Below, one piece after another: positions 19,239 through 27,241 of a DNA stretch of 38,106 nt; position 1 is the first letter of the stretch, and the number at the start of each line of letters is the position of its first letter. Made by a program: the position numbers and the translations under genes. The notes under the pieces are model-generated. The model saw nothing but the letters and a program-made list of their open reading frames with translations, was not told the DNA's origin and ran no database searches. The DNA comes from JBGQAS01 sp964498605 (lineage in GTDB: Bacteria > Chloroflexota > Anaerolineae > Anaerolineales > Anaerolineaceae): NCBI GenBank assembly GCA_964498605.1, contig CAZCHK010000018.1, positions 1 through 38,106 of the forward strand, given 5' to 3'.

Positions 19239-22073
19239 TCAGTTCCTCACATCTGTGTCTGACAGCAATTTCTCCTGCGCAACTTTTTCGATCACATTCA
19301 TTCCTTCTTCGATCTTTGCCACCTCATCTGGGTTGATCCCGAATCGCTTAGCCAGCGCAGTCATTCTTATTTCATCCCAAATAGCGTAATAACCTTTTTT
19401 GGTACGCTCACTCACCTTCAGCTGAAGCTCCTCCCGGATCAGCCTGCCTGTTTTCTGAGGAGAAAGTTCGTTTTCTTTTTTCTTCTTTCGTTTATGCCCC
19501 TCCTCCCCTTCCTCGTCATCCTCCCCATGCATGTTCATCTCGTCGATGATCTGGTTGGCGATCTGGGTGATGTGTCCCACCAGTATCTTTTCTTCACCGT
19601 CCTTCGTGTCGACCACCACCATCTCTTTGCGGAGGTCCTCATATTTGTGGATCTTCCACATCGCCTCGATCACCCTGGCCGCGATCGTCATGCTCCGGGT
19701 CAGAACCAGCTCCTGGTAATAAGCTCTCAGGAACCCCCTGATCTCTTTCTGCAGCTCCGGGTCATCCTGGGCAATGGCCAGTAGTGGACCCGTCACCTGG
19801 TTCAAACGGCTCGAGATCTCAAAATCCAGGAACTCGGTCTTTACTTCGATCGATGGTTTCCAGTGCTCCAGCTTCCATCTCACCAGCATGTTCCTGATCG
19901 CCAGTGCTTCTTTCTCCATCTCCGGCGTGATATTCAGCGGGATCCCCGCCTTCACCAGTTCCACCGTTTCCCTTGGCTGCAGTTTGAAGGTCAGGCACCG
20001 GGTTCCCACGGCCTGGTCCCTGAAATCCTTTTGCTGAGTCAGCAGCTTTGGACAAAATGTCCGGTACATCTGCGGCTCGAATACCTTGTTTCCCTTTTCA
20101 TCCGACCGCTCCACCATGCGCGTGATCATTCCGTCCCGCATCGCCCCCAGGTTCAGGAATTTGATGATCTCCATGCTCGCCGTACTGTCCCACATATCCA
20201 TTTCATCCAGGTACACGGTACCCTGGTATTTCTGCACAATGTGGAAAAGGCTTGCCGTCGTGTTGCACCCGTTACCAATGATCCGCCGATAACACACCAT
20301 TGCCACACGCTTCATCAGCTCGCTTTTGCCGCTGCCCGGCTCCCCCATCACCCTCAGGTAGGGGATCGCCTGGAACGCGTCATACACCCATGTCAGCAGG
20401 ATGTAATACGCGATGATCTTCGCTTCACTCGCGCTGGGCAGCAGGTAAACGCTCTTCACAAAGTTCTCCAGGTATGCGGCCATCTCGCGTGTCGTTTTCA
20501 ATTGCCCCAGTTTGGAGGGGAACAGCACTCCTCCCATCTTCACAGTCTCATCTTCCTGCCTGGGAGCGTATGTCACATCTCCGATCCTCAATGAATCACC
20601 CGTATGCACCGCACCTTCTGGATCACGCCAGGCAAAGGTAGCCAGGTTTGCCTCCGGATCGTAGAGATACTCGACCAGGTATCCATTTATGAATCCCCCG
20701 TAGATCAGCTCCGGCGCGTCATCCCCGCTCTGCTTTTTCTTTTTCGATTGCACTGTTTTCAGCATACGATCCATGTCTCGCACCGAAAGATCCAGCATCT
20801 TCGAGATCTCGGTTCTCTTGAGAGAAAGATCTTCCTCGTCCATTTTCAGCATCAGGGCGATCGTTCGTTTTTGCAGCTCTTCCTTCTCCGCCCCCCGCGC
20901 CCCCCCGGCCATGGCAGCAGTAGCCTCCACGTAAGTTTTCGCGCCTTGCATCAGTTCCTGCACAATCTTTCGTTGATGCTCAAGCGCAGTATCTTTCTTT
21001 CTCAGGTGCTGATAAAGATCATTAGCATCCTTACAGTCGTGTGAAAGATTGCCCCAGTTGATCAACCTGCACATGGGCCCGATCGCCTCAGCTGTTTTGA
21101 ACGCGTTTTCTTTTCCCGCCGCATCCGCGTCCAGTCCCAGGTAAAAGTTCTTATTCTTGAAGCTTGAGAACAGGTCAGAATTCGCATGCACCCCGCACAA
21201 CGCCATGCTGGGGATCCCCCATTCATGCCAGGCAGTGATCGCGTCTGCCTGCCCTTCGCAGATCAGCCGAGCGTTCGTTGCTGAATTATTCCAACCCAGG
21301 CTGAAATATGGTTTGCGTTCCCCGACCAGCAAAGCGGGTGGATTGTCACTTTTCCTTTTGTCTGTCGGGTGGATCAGCCTCCCTGAGAAATAGACGACCT
21401 TCGAGCCGTTGAAATGCGGATAGATCAGCATATCCTTCCCGACCATCCCGGGAATGTGCTCATTGCGAACCCACCGATCATCCGATTCCAGTTTATGCTC
21501 TGCCAGCCATCCCTTCACGTTGCCCGAAAACCCCGTCAAGGCCACAGCAGCAGCAGAGTTCGTATCCGCTCCAGCCTTTCTCAACTCCTCCCTCAACGCG
21601 ATGCCCAGGTCAAAAGCCTTTCCCGTCATACCGCTGTAGCCGATATGCGCCGCCTTGATCGTTTCGTCACTCCACCTGGAGCGCGCGTACTCCAACGCGG
21701 TCGGATCAGCCCAGAGCCAGCGCTCGAACACAGTAGCAGCAGCATCGAACGCTTCTTCCTTCTTTCGGTTCTCCGCCCTGATCTCTTTGTCCTCCTCGCG
21801 CCATACAGGTTCTGGCATCCCGCAGCGTTTGGCCAGGAAGATCGCGGCCTGTTTGAAATCCCAGTTATTGCGCTTCTCCAGCCAGGTGAAGATATCCCCA
21901 GCCTCTCCCTTGGAATTCCAATCGTAGTAATTCTTCTGTGTGTCTATGACCAAGGAGTCATGCGCGGTGGACCGGCGATACCTCCCGTGTCCCCCCAACG
22001 GGTACCCCATCTCTGCAATCACATCACCGATCGGATTCTTGCTCTTCAGTTGATCTGCTATGCTCTGATCCAT
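19239..22073 (-). CDS. Primase-helicase-like replication protein
   Basis: This 944-residue protein joins three parts. The N-terminus follows the DnaG zinc-domain pattern in strand layout (SLVIDTQKNYYDWNSKGEAGDIFTWL), but the usual Cys/His ligands are absent. A TOPRIM region follows (LICEGQADAITAW, E273; then GLDADAAG). The C-terminal half is a helicase-like ATPase with Walker A GEPGSGKS (577-584) and Walker B TVYLDEMD. The end (about 875-915) is a winged-helix-like unit shared with the gene at 18293. It would prime and unwind at the phage origin. ATG 22073 follows AAAGGGAAAC. The region upstream holds three copies of a GTTCGCATAA-type site, so it is likely regulated. Confidence 0.85.
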   Translation of the reverse strand: MDQSIADQLKSKNPIGDVIAEMGYPLGGHGRYRRSTAHDSLVIDTQKNYYDWNSKGEAGDIFTWLEKRNNWDFKQAAIFLAKRCGMPEPVWREEDKEIRAENRKKEEAFDAAATVFERWLWADPTALEYARSRWSDETIKAAHIGYSGMTGKAFDLGIALREELRKAGADTNSAAAVALTGFSGNVKGWLAEHKLESDDRWVRNEHIPGMVGKDMLIYPHFNGSKVVYFSGRLIHPTDKRKSDNPPALLVGERKPYFSLGWNNSATNARLICEGQADAITAWHEWGIPSMALCGVHANSDLFSSFKNKNFYLGLDADAAGKENAFKTAEAIGPMCRLINWGNLSHDCKDANDLYQHLRKKDTALEHQRKIVQELMQGAKTYVEATAAMAGGARGAEKEELQKRTIALMLKMDEEDLSLKRTEISKMLDLSVRDMDRMLKTVQSKKKKQSGDDAPELIYGGFINGYLVEYLYDPEANLATFAWRDPEGAVHTGDSLRIGDVTYAPRQEDETVKMGGVLFPSKLGQLKTTREMAAYLENFVKSVYLLPSASEAKIIAYYILLTWVYDAFQAIPYLRVMGEPGSGKSELMKRVAMVCYRRIIGNGCNTTASLFHIVQKYQGTVYLDEMDMWDSTASMEIIKFLNLGAMRDGMITRMVERSDEKGNKVFEPQMYRTFCPKLLTQQKDFRDQAVGTRCLTFKLQPRETVELVKAGIPLNITPEMEKEALAIRNMLVRWKLEHWKPSIEVKTEFLDFEISSRLNQVTGPLLAIAQDDPELQKEIRGFLRAYYQELVLTRSMTIAARVIEAMWKIHKYEDLRKEMVVVDTKDGEEKILVGHITQIANQIIDEMNMHGEDDEEGEEGHKRKKKKENELSPQKTGRLIREELQLKVSERTKKGYYAIWDEIRMTALAKRFGINPDEVAKIEEGMNVIEKVAQEKLLSDTDVRN

Positions 22074-22082
22074 TGTTTCCCT

Positions 22083-22185
22083 TTATGCGAACAGTTTTTT
22101 GTGCGTTATCAGCCTTAAATTGCCTTCAAACCAGCTCTTTTTCGTGCTTTCAGTTCGCATAATAGGACTTATGCGAACTGTTTTT
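22083..22185 (-). promoter_or_regulatory. Operator-like triple site upstream of the primase gene
   Basis: A 12-bp inverted repeat with a 6-nt spacer (22151-22162 and 22169-22180; CAGTTCGCATAA / TTATGCGAACTG) lies about 80-110 nt before the primase start. A third copy of the arm (22083-22099) matches the right-hand one at 16 of 17 positions and sits 10 nt before the start codon. Spacing suits a dimeric regulator that loops or covers the promoter. The binding protein could be a phage repressor, ParB or a host factor. No convincing -35/-10 pair was found. Confidence 0.6.
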
Positions 22186-22647
22186 CTGAGCCTTTTTCCG
22201 GGCCAGACAAAGGACCTCGCAGATCCTTACCAACTCACGACCTCTTCAAATCGTGCGCCTGGCTGAGCCAGGGTTTGCCTATGTATTTGTGAACTTTCTG
22301 AATTTTTTCGCTGCTGCATTTTCAGGAAAATGCGCGCGTCAGCGGGTTTGTCCTCGCGATTCTCAATGGCATTAGCAGTCGTGTGTTTGGTCATATGCAT
22401 CATTCATTGGCCAGTCTGTCCTGGCAGTCAAGCGTCTATCCGCTTTGCCATCAACCATTTCAGGCTGATCAGTATCGTCTGCTCACACAGCTCTGCTTGG
22501 TCAGGCAAGATGTGCAATATAGCTGTTTGGCAGACCTGTCCAAGTCATGACGCCTTGCTCAAGGGCGCCATGTCGAACAAGGAGGAGAAGATGAAAATGC
22601 CACACTGCCGTTGTCAGTCGAACAGCGCAGCGGATAATGGTTGATCG
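22186..22647. other. Gene-poor stretch between primase and tyrosine recombinase
   Basis: No gene can be supported in these 462 bases. A 58-residue minus-strand frame (22403-22227; MMHMTKHTTANAIENREDKP...) exists but has no ribosome binding site. A strong GGAGGAG on the plus strand near 22581 precedes only a 17-residue frame. The stretch adjoins the 3' end of the tyrosine recombinase gene, a common place for the phage attachment site, and it contains similar short words (GGCAGTCAAG, CCAAGTCATG, TTGTCAGTCG) that might be recombinase arm sites. The core cannot be located without an integrated copy. Confidence 0.4.
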
Positions 22648-23601
22648 TCAAACCGCAGCTCCAAGTGATATGCTCTCAACAGCATGCTGGAGATCCTTCC
22701 AACCTGGTTGAACATATCGCGCAGTTGTTTCAAGTTTTGCGTGCCCAAGGATCTGCTGAACCTCGGTCAGTGGACGGCCAGCATCCAGCATCCTTTTTGC
22801 GCACGTGTGTCGTAAACGATGCGGGGTGAGATCTTCTACTCCCGCAGAATTACCAAGTAATTGGATCCTTTTCTGGATTGCGCGTTCTGTCAGCGCTTTT
22901 TCCCCATCAAAGAACAATGGTTTTTGAGGCTCTATGTTTGGAGTTGATTCGCAGAACAGCCCGAGGATCCGTCGAACCTCCAGGGATAGAGGTACCTCAC
23001 GGTACTTTTCTCCCTTTCCCAAACGCACACGGACACGTCCACTCCGATCAGAGATCTCGAGGTCGGACCGCTGCAGCGCGCAAACCTCTCCCTCGCGCAA
23101 TCCCGCGAATGCCATGAGATGAATGATGGCGGCATCGCGCACGGCTCTTTTCCTGCGCTGCTCGGTATTGGCATTGTTGATCCCCATTTCGACCTGGCGC
23201 ATGAGTTTGCGGAATTCATCTCCTTCGAGCCATCGCGGCGCCTGGTTGATCTTTTCTGCTGCTCCGACTCCGATCATCGGGTCATACTGGATGAATCCTT
23301 CAGTCTGGGCCCACTCACAGAGAAGCGCCAGGCAGGCTCGCCTGCGATTCCAGGTTGACGGGGCGATCTGTTGAATGCGCAGTGAATATTGCCGGAAGGC
23401 TTGAAGATCTGTTGAGGTCAAGAAACGTGGATCAAAGCTGCTTTTATTTTCCTGTTCAAACCAGGAAACAAATACACGCAGATCAGACTGGTATGCCCAG
23501 AGCGTTCGGCTGCTGCGGCCGTGTGCGAGGATCCACTGCAGGTAATTCTTTTCCCAGTCCCTGACCTGGTTGATCGAGTTGGGTGTTTGAGCGATTGTCA
23601 T
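22648..23601 (-). CDS. Tyrosine recombinase (XerC/D-like integrase or resolvase)
   Basis: This 317-residue recombinase has an N-terminal SAM-like core-binding domain (about 15-105) and a catalytic domain with the full set of active residues: R169 (AGLREGE), K196 or K199 (LGKGEKYREVPL), H261 and R264 (HRLRHTCA), H287 (LGHAKLET) and nucleophile Y296 (TARYVQ). It is Xer-sized and lacks the extra arm-binding domain of lambda-type integrases, so it could resolve dimers of a circular prophage or integrate at a simple site. AAGGAGAAGATC precedes ATG 23601. A second, serine-type recombinase is encoded at 25607. Confidence 0.93.
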   Translation of the reverse strand: MTIAQTPNSINQVRDWEKNYLQWILAHGRSSRTLWAYQSDLRVFVSWFEQENKSSFDPRFLTSTDLQAFRQYSLRIQQIAPSTWNRRRACLALLCEWAQTEGFIQYDPMIGVGAAEKINQAPRWLEGDEFRKLMRQVEMGINNANTEQRRKRAVRDAAIIHLMAFAGLREGEVCALQRSDLEISDRSGRVRVRLGKGEKYREVPLSLEVRRILGLFCESTPNIEPQKPLFFDGEKALTERAIQKRIQLLGNSAGVEDLTPHRLRHTCAKRMLDAGRPLTEVQQILGHAKLETTARYVQPGWKDLQHAVESISLGAAV

Positions 23602-23734
23602 GATCTTCTCCTTTTAGGTTTTGCCTGGCCAGCAACTTGTTTTTGAGTGAGCAAATAAAATCGTTGATGACGAGCTGCTGATCGCAGTCCGCCTCAACAA
23701 AAGTGCTGGTGAATTCAAATTCATACTTTGACAT
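23483..23734 (-). CDS. Doubtful small frame overlapping the recombinase start
   Basis: An 83-residue frame starts at ATG 23734, inside the end of the upstream gene, and continues 119 nt into the recombinase gene in another frame. The first 40 residues (MSKYEFEFTSTFVEADCDQQ...) look protein-like and fill an otherwise empty 120-nt gap, but there is no clear ribosome binding site and the rest looks like shadow sequence. It may be a short real gene with an overlong tail. Confidence 0.28.
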   Translation of the reverse strand: MSKYEFEFTSTFVEADCDQQLVINDFICSLKNKLLARQNLKGEDHDNRSNTQLDQPGQGLGKELPAVDPRTRPQQPNALGIPV

Positions 23735-23951
23735 AGGATAGAGGGCTGGTCTGTGCGCCACAATGCTCCAAGAGCCTGGCAGCGCGTTCTATCTTGATAG
23801 CGGCGATCCCGATCTGCCTGATTGATTCCAGATCGGTCAGCCTCCGGTTCTCCAGGATCGGGCGCAAAGACTCCGAAGCCTGGTGGGCAAGCTCTGCTGC
23901 TTGATCCCGAACTTCTTTGGCTTCATTTGGCCATAAACGTGGAGTTGTCAT
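23721..23951 (-). CDS. Small helical protein, unknown
   Basis: This 76-residue helical protein (PNEAKEVRDQAAELAHQASE, IRQIGIAAIKIERAARLLEH) has strong heptad-like Ala/Leu spacing and may form a coiled-coil dimer. ATG 23951 is chosen for GGAAGG about 8 nt upstream; an in-frame TTG further up would put that site inside the gene. It lies in the leftward operon from the switch, between the RHH pair and the tyrosine recombinase. It might be a recombination directionality or replication accessory factor, but there is no direct sequence support. Confidence 0.58.
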   Translation of the reverse strand: MTTPRLWPNEAKEVRDQAAELAHQASESLRPILENRRLTDLESIRQIGIAAIKIERAARLLEHCGAQTSPLSYVKV

Positions 23952-23989
23952 CCTTTTTCCTTCCAATTACCGACCGGTTTTAACCCGGA

Positions 23990-24223
23990 TCAGCTTTCGG
24001 TCTCCAAAACAGGTACATTGATCTCATGGAACTTGACCGGATCGATCAATTTACACACCGTGCAGCAAAGATGTCTCGAAAAGATCTGCTCACCGGTGTG
24101 CAAAACTCCCTCGAGGATAAATACCGTCTCCGTGACTGGATGATCGCACACGGCCGGATTGATCACCATGGGTTTTCCAAGGCCCCCAACCGCAAAAACG
24201 ATCTTCTCTTGTTCCGAGTTCAT
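23990..24223 (-). CDS. Small Cys-containing protein downstream of the RHH gene
   Basis: This 77-residue protein has CCTVC and a single upstream Cys-His pair (AVCDHP), enough for a small zinc site. Its start overlaps the stop of the ribbon-helix-helix gene as ATGA, so the two are coupled and driven from the divergent promoter. I do not recognise a family. Position suggests an early regulatory partner. Confidence 0.58.
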   Translation of the reverse strand: MNSEQEKIVFAVGGLGKPMVINPAVCDHPVTETVFILEGVLHTGEQIFSRHLCCTVCKLIDPVKFHEINVPVLETES

Positions 24224-24402
24224 CGACGATCCATTTCTTCACTGGTGGAGATCTTTTCCATCAATTCAGGATGTCTCTCGTTCCATTCTTTTTTGATCAG
24301 CATTTCGATAAAGTTGCTGAGAGAACGATTGTCTTCTCTTGACATATACTCCAATCTTTCCCTTGTTTTTTCTTCCAAAGATACGGATCGTGTAATTTTC
24401 AT
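24220..24402 (-). CDS. Ribbon-helix-helix (Arc/CopG-like) regulator
   Basis: This 60-residue protein matches the RHH fold: strand KITRSVSLEEKTRERL, helix (LEYMSREDNRSLSNFIEML) and a second helix ending IKKEWNERH. Such dimers bind operators with the beta-ribbon. It is the first gene leftward from the divergent promoter facing the XRE repressor, where a Cro-like or early antirepressor-type regulator is expected. A TTGACT-16-TATAAT promoter precedes it and the gene downstream is coupled. It may control its own promoter and the XRE promoter. Confidence 0.8.
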   Translation of the reverse strand: MKITRSVSLEEKTRERLEYMSREDNRSLSNFIEMLIKKEWNERHPELMEKISTSEEMDRR

Positions 24403-24424
24403 GAGTAGTCCTTTTTTGTCCTTC

Positions 24425-24438
24425 TGTCAACTTTTATA
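24425..24438. promoter_or_regulatory. Operator-like motif TGTCAACTTTTATA (switch copy)
   Basis: This 14-nt word occurs exactly twice among the control regions I compared: here, just downstream of the leftward early promoter's -10, and at 11853-11866 over the late promoter -35 box. A related GTCAAC lies at 24465-24470 inside the overlapping -35 boxes. A shared binding site for the XRE or RHH regulator is the simplest reading. Confidence 0.5.
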
Positions 24439-24441
24439 TTC

Positions 24442-24469
24442 ATTATACACATTATCTAACAAAAGTCAA
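24442..24469 (-). promoter_or_regulatory. Leftward early promoter of the switch
   Basis: On the minus strand, TTGACT (24469-24464) and TATAAT (24447-24442) are separated by 16 nt, a near-consensus sigma70 promoter for the RHH gene and probably the replication operon. Its -35 overlaps the -35 of the rightward promoter, so the two would compete or share an operator. Confidence 0.75.
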
Positions 24470-24494
24470 CAACTATTTACTTATTGCCTATTAT
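24466..24494 (+). promoter_or_regulatory. Rightward repressor promoter of the switch
   Basis: TCAACA (24466-24471, 4 of 6 to consensus) and TATTAT (24489-24494, 5 of 6) are 17 nt apart, and 24 nt separate the -10 from the XRE start codon. Its -35 overlaps the leftward promoter's -35 on the other strand. The weaker match suits a repressor maintenance promoter. Confidence 0.55.
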
Positions 24495-24518
24495 TCTTTA
24501 CCCTGGAGGTGTAATAAT

Positions 24519-24938
24519 ATGTTTACAATGGTTGACGAAAAGTTTCTAAATTGGGTCTCACAAGAAATGGAAAAACAGGGGATAAACCAATCCCAGCTTG
24601 CCAAAAAAGGAGGTGTAAGCAAGCAAGTAATTAATAAACTCTTCAATGGCGGTAATGGTCCCACTGCCAATAATTGCAGTGCGATCGCAAAAGGACTGGG
24701 AATTCCGGAAGAAGAGGTTTTTACCAGGGCAGGGTTGATGCGGCCAAAGCCCGAACCGTCCGATTATCTGGTCGAACAGCTAATTTCTCTAACCAACGAA
24801 CTATTGAATCAGGAAGATAAACAAACACTGATAGACCTGGCAACCTCGTTGCTCGAACGTCAGGGGAGATCGAATGATTTATCACAATATAGACAATCGC
24901 TTACGAATTATTCTCCGGCATCTCAACGAAAAAAATAG
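24519..24938 (+). CDS. XRE-family repressor, probable lysogeny regulator
   Basis: This 139-residue protein has an N-terminal Cro/CI-type helix-turn-helix (about 10-75): MEKQGINQSQLAKKGGVSKQ then VINKLFNGGNGPTANNCSAI and LGIPEEEVFTRAGL. The C-terminal part is helical (EQLISLTNELLNQEDKQTLI) and likely dimerises; there is no LexA/CI-type Ser-Lys peptidase, so SOS induction would have to work another way. GGAGGTG lies before ATG 24519. It faces the RHH gene across divergent promoters, the classic place for a prophage repressor. It overlaps the next gene by 65 nt. Confidence 0.85.
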   Translation: MFTMVDEKFLNWVSQEMEKQGINQSQLAKKGGVSKQVINKLFNGGNGPTANNCSAIAKGLGIPEEEVFTRAGLMRPKPEPSDYLVEQLISLTNELLNQEDKQTLIDLATSLLERQGRSNDLSQYRQSLTNYSPASQRKK

Positions 24939-25128
24939 AAGGTTGATTAAGTTAGTAATCTTTTATCTGTTTGTCCGCCGAAAGATAATTACCATACCAA
25001 TCCCGATCAGCTTTGCAATAAAAGCTGCGATATTCACCTTTGGTTTACTGGGCATCATGCCTTTGGAACCCCTTGCCATACCAACCTGCATTGGAGGTGG
25101 ATTGGCCTTTGCCCTGATCTTAAGCTAG
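24874..25128 (+). CDS. Small membrane protein after the repressor
   Basis: This 84-residue protein has a basic N-terminus and two hydrophobic segments (KLVIFYLFV near 26-34, weak; IPISFAIKAAIFTFGLLGIM and CIGGGLAFALIL). AGGGGAGA lies 5 nt before ATG 24874, inside the end of the repressor gene, so it is coupled to repressor expression and probably made in the lysogen. This suggests a conversion gene such as superinfection exclusion or phage resistance, but nothing in the sequence proves it. Confidence 0.55.
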   Translation: MIYHNIDNRLRIILRHLNEKNRRLIKLVIFYLFVRRKIITIPIPISFAIKAAIFTFGLLGIMPLEPLAIPTCIGGGLAFALILS

Positions 25129-25141
25129 AAAAGGATTATTA

Positions 25142-25459
25142 ATGACAACTCCTCCAGGAATCCCAACAAACCCACCCGCTGTTCCGCAGTATCCTCAACC
25201 AGGTGTAGTTCCTCCCGCGCAGCCAAACCAACCACCAATGCGTCAGTGCAAGAAATGCGGGAGCACACGGATCCAGGCCGTATCAATGACATCCGGCAAG
25301 ATCAAAAAACGCGGCTGCCTTGGTACTTTATTTCACATCTTAATGATCTGTGTAACCTGTGGCTTATGGATAATCATCCCGATGCTCCGCAGCGGCAGTC
25401 ATGGCAAAATCAAAACAAAAGTGGAATTTGTTTGCCTGGATTGCGGTACAAAACAGTAA
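25142..25459 (+). CDS. Proline-rich zinc-ribbon membrane protein
   Basis: This 105-residue protein has a Pro-rich disordered N-terminus (about 1-34), then CKKCGS (36-41) and CLDCGTK near the end, which together form a split zinc ribbon, with a hydrophobic segment between (CLGTLFHILMICVTCGLWII). The layout resembles LITAF-type membrane zinc ribbons, where the hydrophobic stretch sits between the two knuckles. It is in the lysogenic rightward unit after the repressor and is a good candidate for a gene altering the host envelope. Function unproven. Confidence 0.62.
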   Translation: MTTPPGIPTNPPAVPQYPQPGVVPPAQPNQPPMRQCKKCGSTRIQAVSMTSGKIKKRGCLGTLFHILMICVTCGLWIIIPMLRSGSHGKIKTKVEFVCLDCGTKQ

Positions 25460-25606
25460 TTATTTCTCTGCTGCTTTTTCTTACACTGAAAAATTAGCCT
25501 TGTATTTGAGCACTGGAGCCATCCAGCGCAATTTGTTGAGCCTTATTAGGATATTTATGCCCACCCGCATTAATCACACCCCTCAAAAGCCCTCCTACGA
25601 GGTCAG

Positions 25607-27241
25607 ATGTCGACGTCGCAAACCACTATGAACACATCTCCTTTCCCTATTGATGCCCACGTGGCTGCTTATGTGCGTGATTCCGGAGGCGAAGCCCAGG
25701 ATCTTTCGGTGGATCAACAGGAACAGGCGCTCCAGGACTGGTGCCGTGAGAATCAACTCACCATTTCCAAGATCTTCCGGGATATCCACCGCCCAGGCAC
25801 ATCCACCGATCAGCGCGATGGTTTTGAAGAAATGATGGCTTATTTCCGTTCCAAGAATCGCCCGCCCGAGGCCGGTGTTGTGCTTTGGAAGCTCAGCCGC
25901 TTTTCCCGGAATATCGATGACGCCCAGTTCTACAAAGCTGATCTCCGCCGCCGTGGGTTCATCATCCACTCCATTACTGATCCCATTCCCACTGGCATGG
26001 ACGGCCGCCTATTCGAATCTGCCTATGATTGGATGAACAACAAATTCATTGAGAGCATGCGCGCTGAAGTAAAACGCGGCTTGCATTTCATGGTCAAGAA
26101 TGGCGCCATGCCAGGTGTTCCTCCCCGGGGATTCAAACGTCAGCCGCTCACGATCGAAGGATCGGGCGGGTCCCATAAAGTTCACCGCTGGGTGCCCGAT
26201 CCAGACATCTGGGAGACCTGTAAGCACGCCTGGCATTTGCGAGCGGTTGGCCGCTCTTTGGGTGATATTCTCAAGGAGACCCGCCTCTTTACCTCCGTGA
26301 ATTCCCTGGTCACTTTTTTCAAAAATCCGATCTACCGCGGGGAGCTGCGATACGGCAGCCTGGTCATCCCCAATTACGTCGAGCCCATGGTGGACGAGAT
26401 CACCTGGAATAAGGTCCAAAGCATGAGATCCAAACATATCCGCAACAACCAGCTCGAGCCCGGATCCATTCGTCATCCACGACGAGCCACTTCCCGTTAT
26501 CTACTTTCCGGGTTGGTTCGCTGCGCGGTCTGTGGATCCCCCATGCATTCCAGCGCTGTTCAATCCAATGCAACCGGCAGCTTGAACGAGTACTATGTCT
26601 GTTCTCGAAAAGTGCGCAATCGGAATTGTTCCTCAAGGAATATCCCCAAAGACGCGCTGGAGCTTGCTGTGATCAACGAGCTGCTGGACCAGGTCCTGGT
26701 GATCAGTACCATTCGCAACCTGATGGCCGATTATCACGATTCTTCGCTGGATTCCCTGGAAATTGCGCTCAAATCCTCAACAGGAAGGCTTGTAGACGTG
26801 AATTCTCAGATCAAGCGATTAGTGGACGCCATAGCAAAAAAAGGAGGCTCAAAAAGCCTCCTGGATAAACTTGATCAACTGGAAAACGCGCAAAGGGAAT
26901 TGGAGCTGGAGATCTATGATCAGAAAGATCTTCTGGAAAAGGCCCGTACCTATAATCCCGCCCAGGTCGAGCTGATGATCAAGGGCATGGCTGAAGCCCT
27001 CAGAGAACCCGATGAAGACCTGCAGAGAAAAGCGCTGAGATCCTTCGTGAAAGAGATCCTGGTTGAGCGGGTGGATAAGAAGATCAAAGGTACGATCAAA
27101 TACTGGATCCCCCATAATTCTTATGAATATAACGAGTGCCCCCAAGGGGCTAAATTATATATTCATAATTTTACGATTCTAATGCCCCCATATAAACGAA
27201 ATCGGAATAAGGTGTATTTTAATAATCAACAATTTACCTAA
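25607..27241 (+). CDS. Large serine recombinase (probable integrase)
   Basis: This 544-residue protein has a resolvase catalytic domain (about 17-155) with nucleophile S26 in AAYVRDSGG and the conserved WKLSRFSRN arginines, a recombinase domain (about 175-280), a zinc ribbon (C306 and C309 in CAVCGSPM, then YYVCSRK and C), and a long coiled coil (near 385-450; QLENAQRELELEIYDQKDLL). This is the layout of large serine integrases, which act on attP/attB without supercoiling and need a directionality factor for excision. GAGG precedes ATG 25607. The attP often lies next to the gene; 25460-25606 is the nearest gene-free stretch. A tyrosine recombinase is also present. Confidence 0.92.
   Translation: MSTSQTTMNTSPFPIDAHVAAYVRDSGGEAQDLSVDQQEQALQDWCRENQLTISKIFRDIHRPGTSTDQRDGFEEMMAYFRSKNRPPEAGVVLWKLSRFSRNIDDAQFYKADLRRRGFIIHSITDPIPTGMDGRLFESAYDWMNNKFIESMRAEVKRGLHFMVKNGAMPGVPPRGFKRQPLTIEGSGGSHKVHRWVPDPDIWETCKHAWHLRAVGRSLGDILKETRLFTSVNSLVTFFKNPIYRGELRYGSLVIPNYVEPMVDEITWNKVQSMRSKHIRNNQLEPGSIRHPRRATSRYLLSGLVRCAVCGSPMHSSAVQSNATGSLNEYYVCSRKVRNRNCSSRNIPKDALELAVINELLDQVLVISTIRNLMADYHDSSLDSLEIALKSSTGRLVDVNSQIKRLVDAIAKKGGSKSLLDKLDQLENAQRELELEIYDQKDLLEKARTYNPAQVELMIKGMAEALREPDEDLQRKALRSFVKEILVERVDKKIKGTIKYWIPHNSYEYNECPQGAKLYIHNFTILMPPYKRNRNKVYFNNQQFT

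Noticed and set aside
22330..22644. Plus-strand open frame of 104 residues
   Set aside because: No ribosome site at its start, unlikely composition, and it lies in a control/att-like region; only a strong Shine-Dalgarno near its end precedes a 17-residue peptide.
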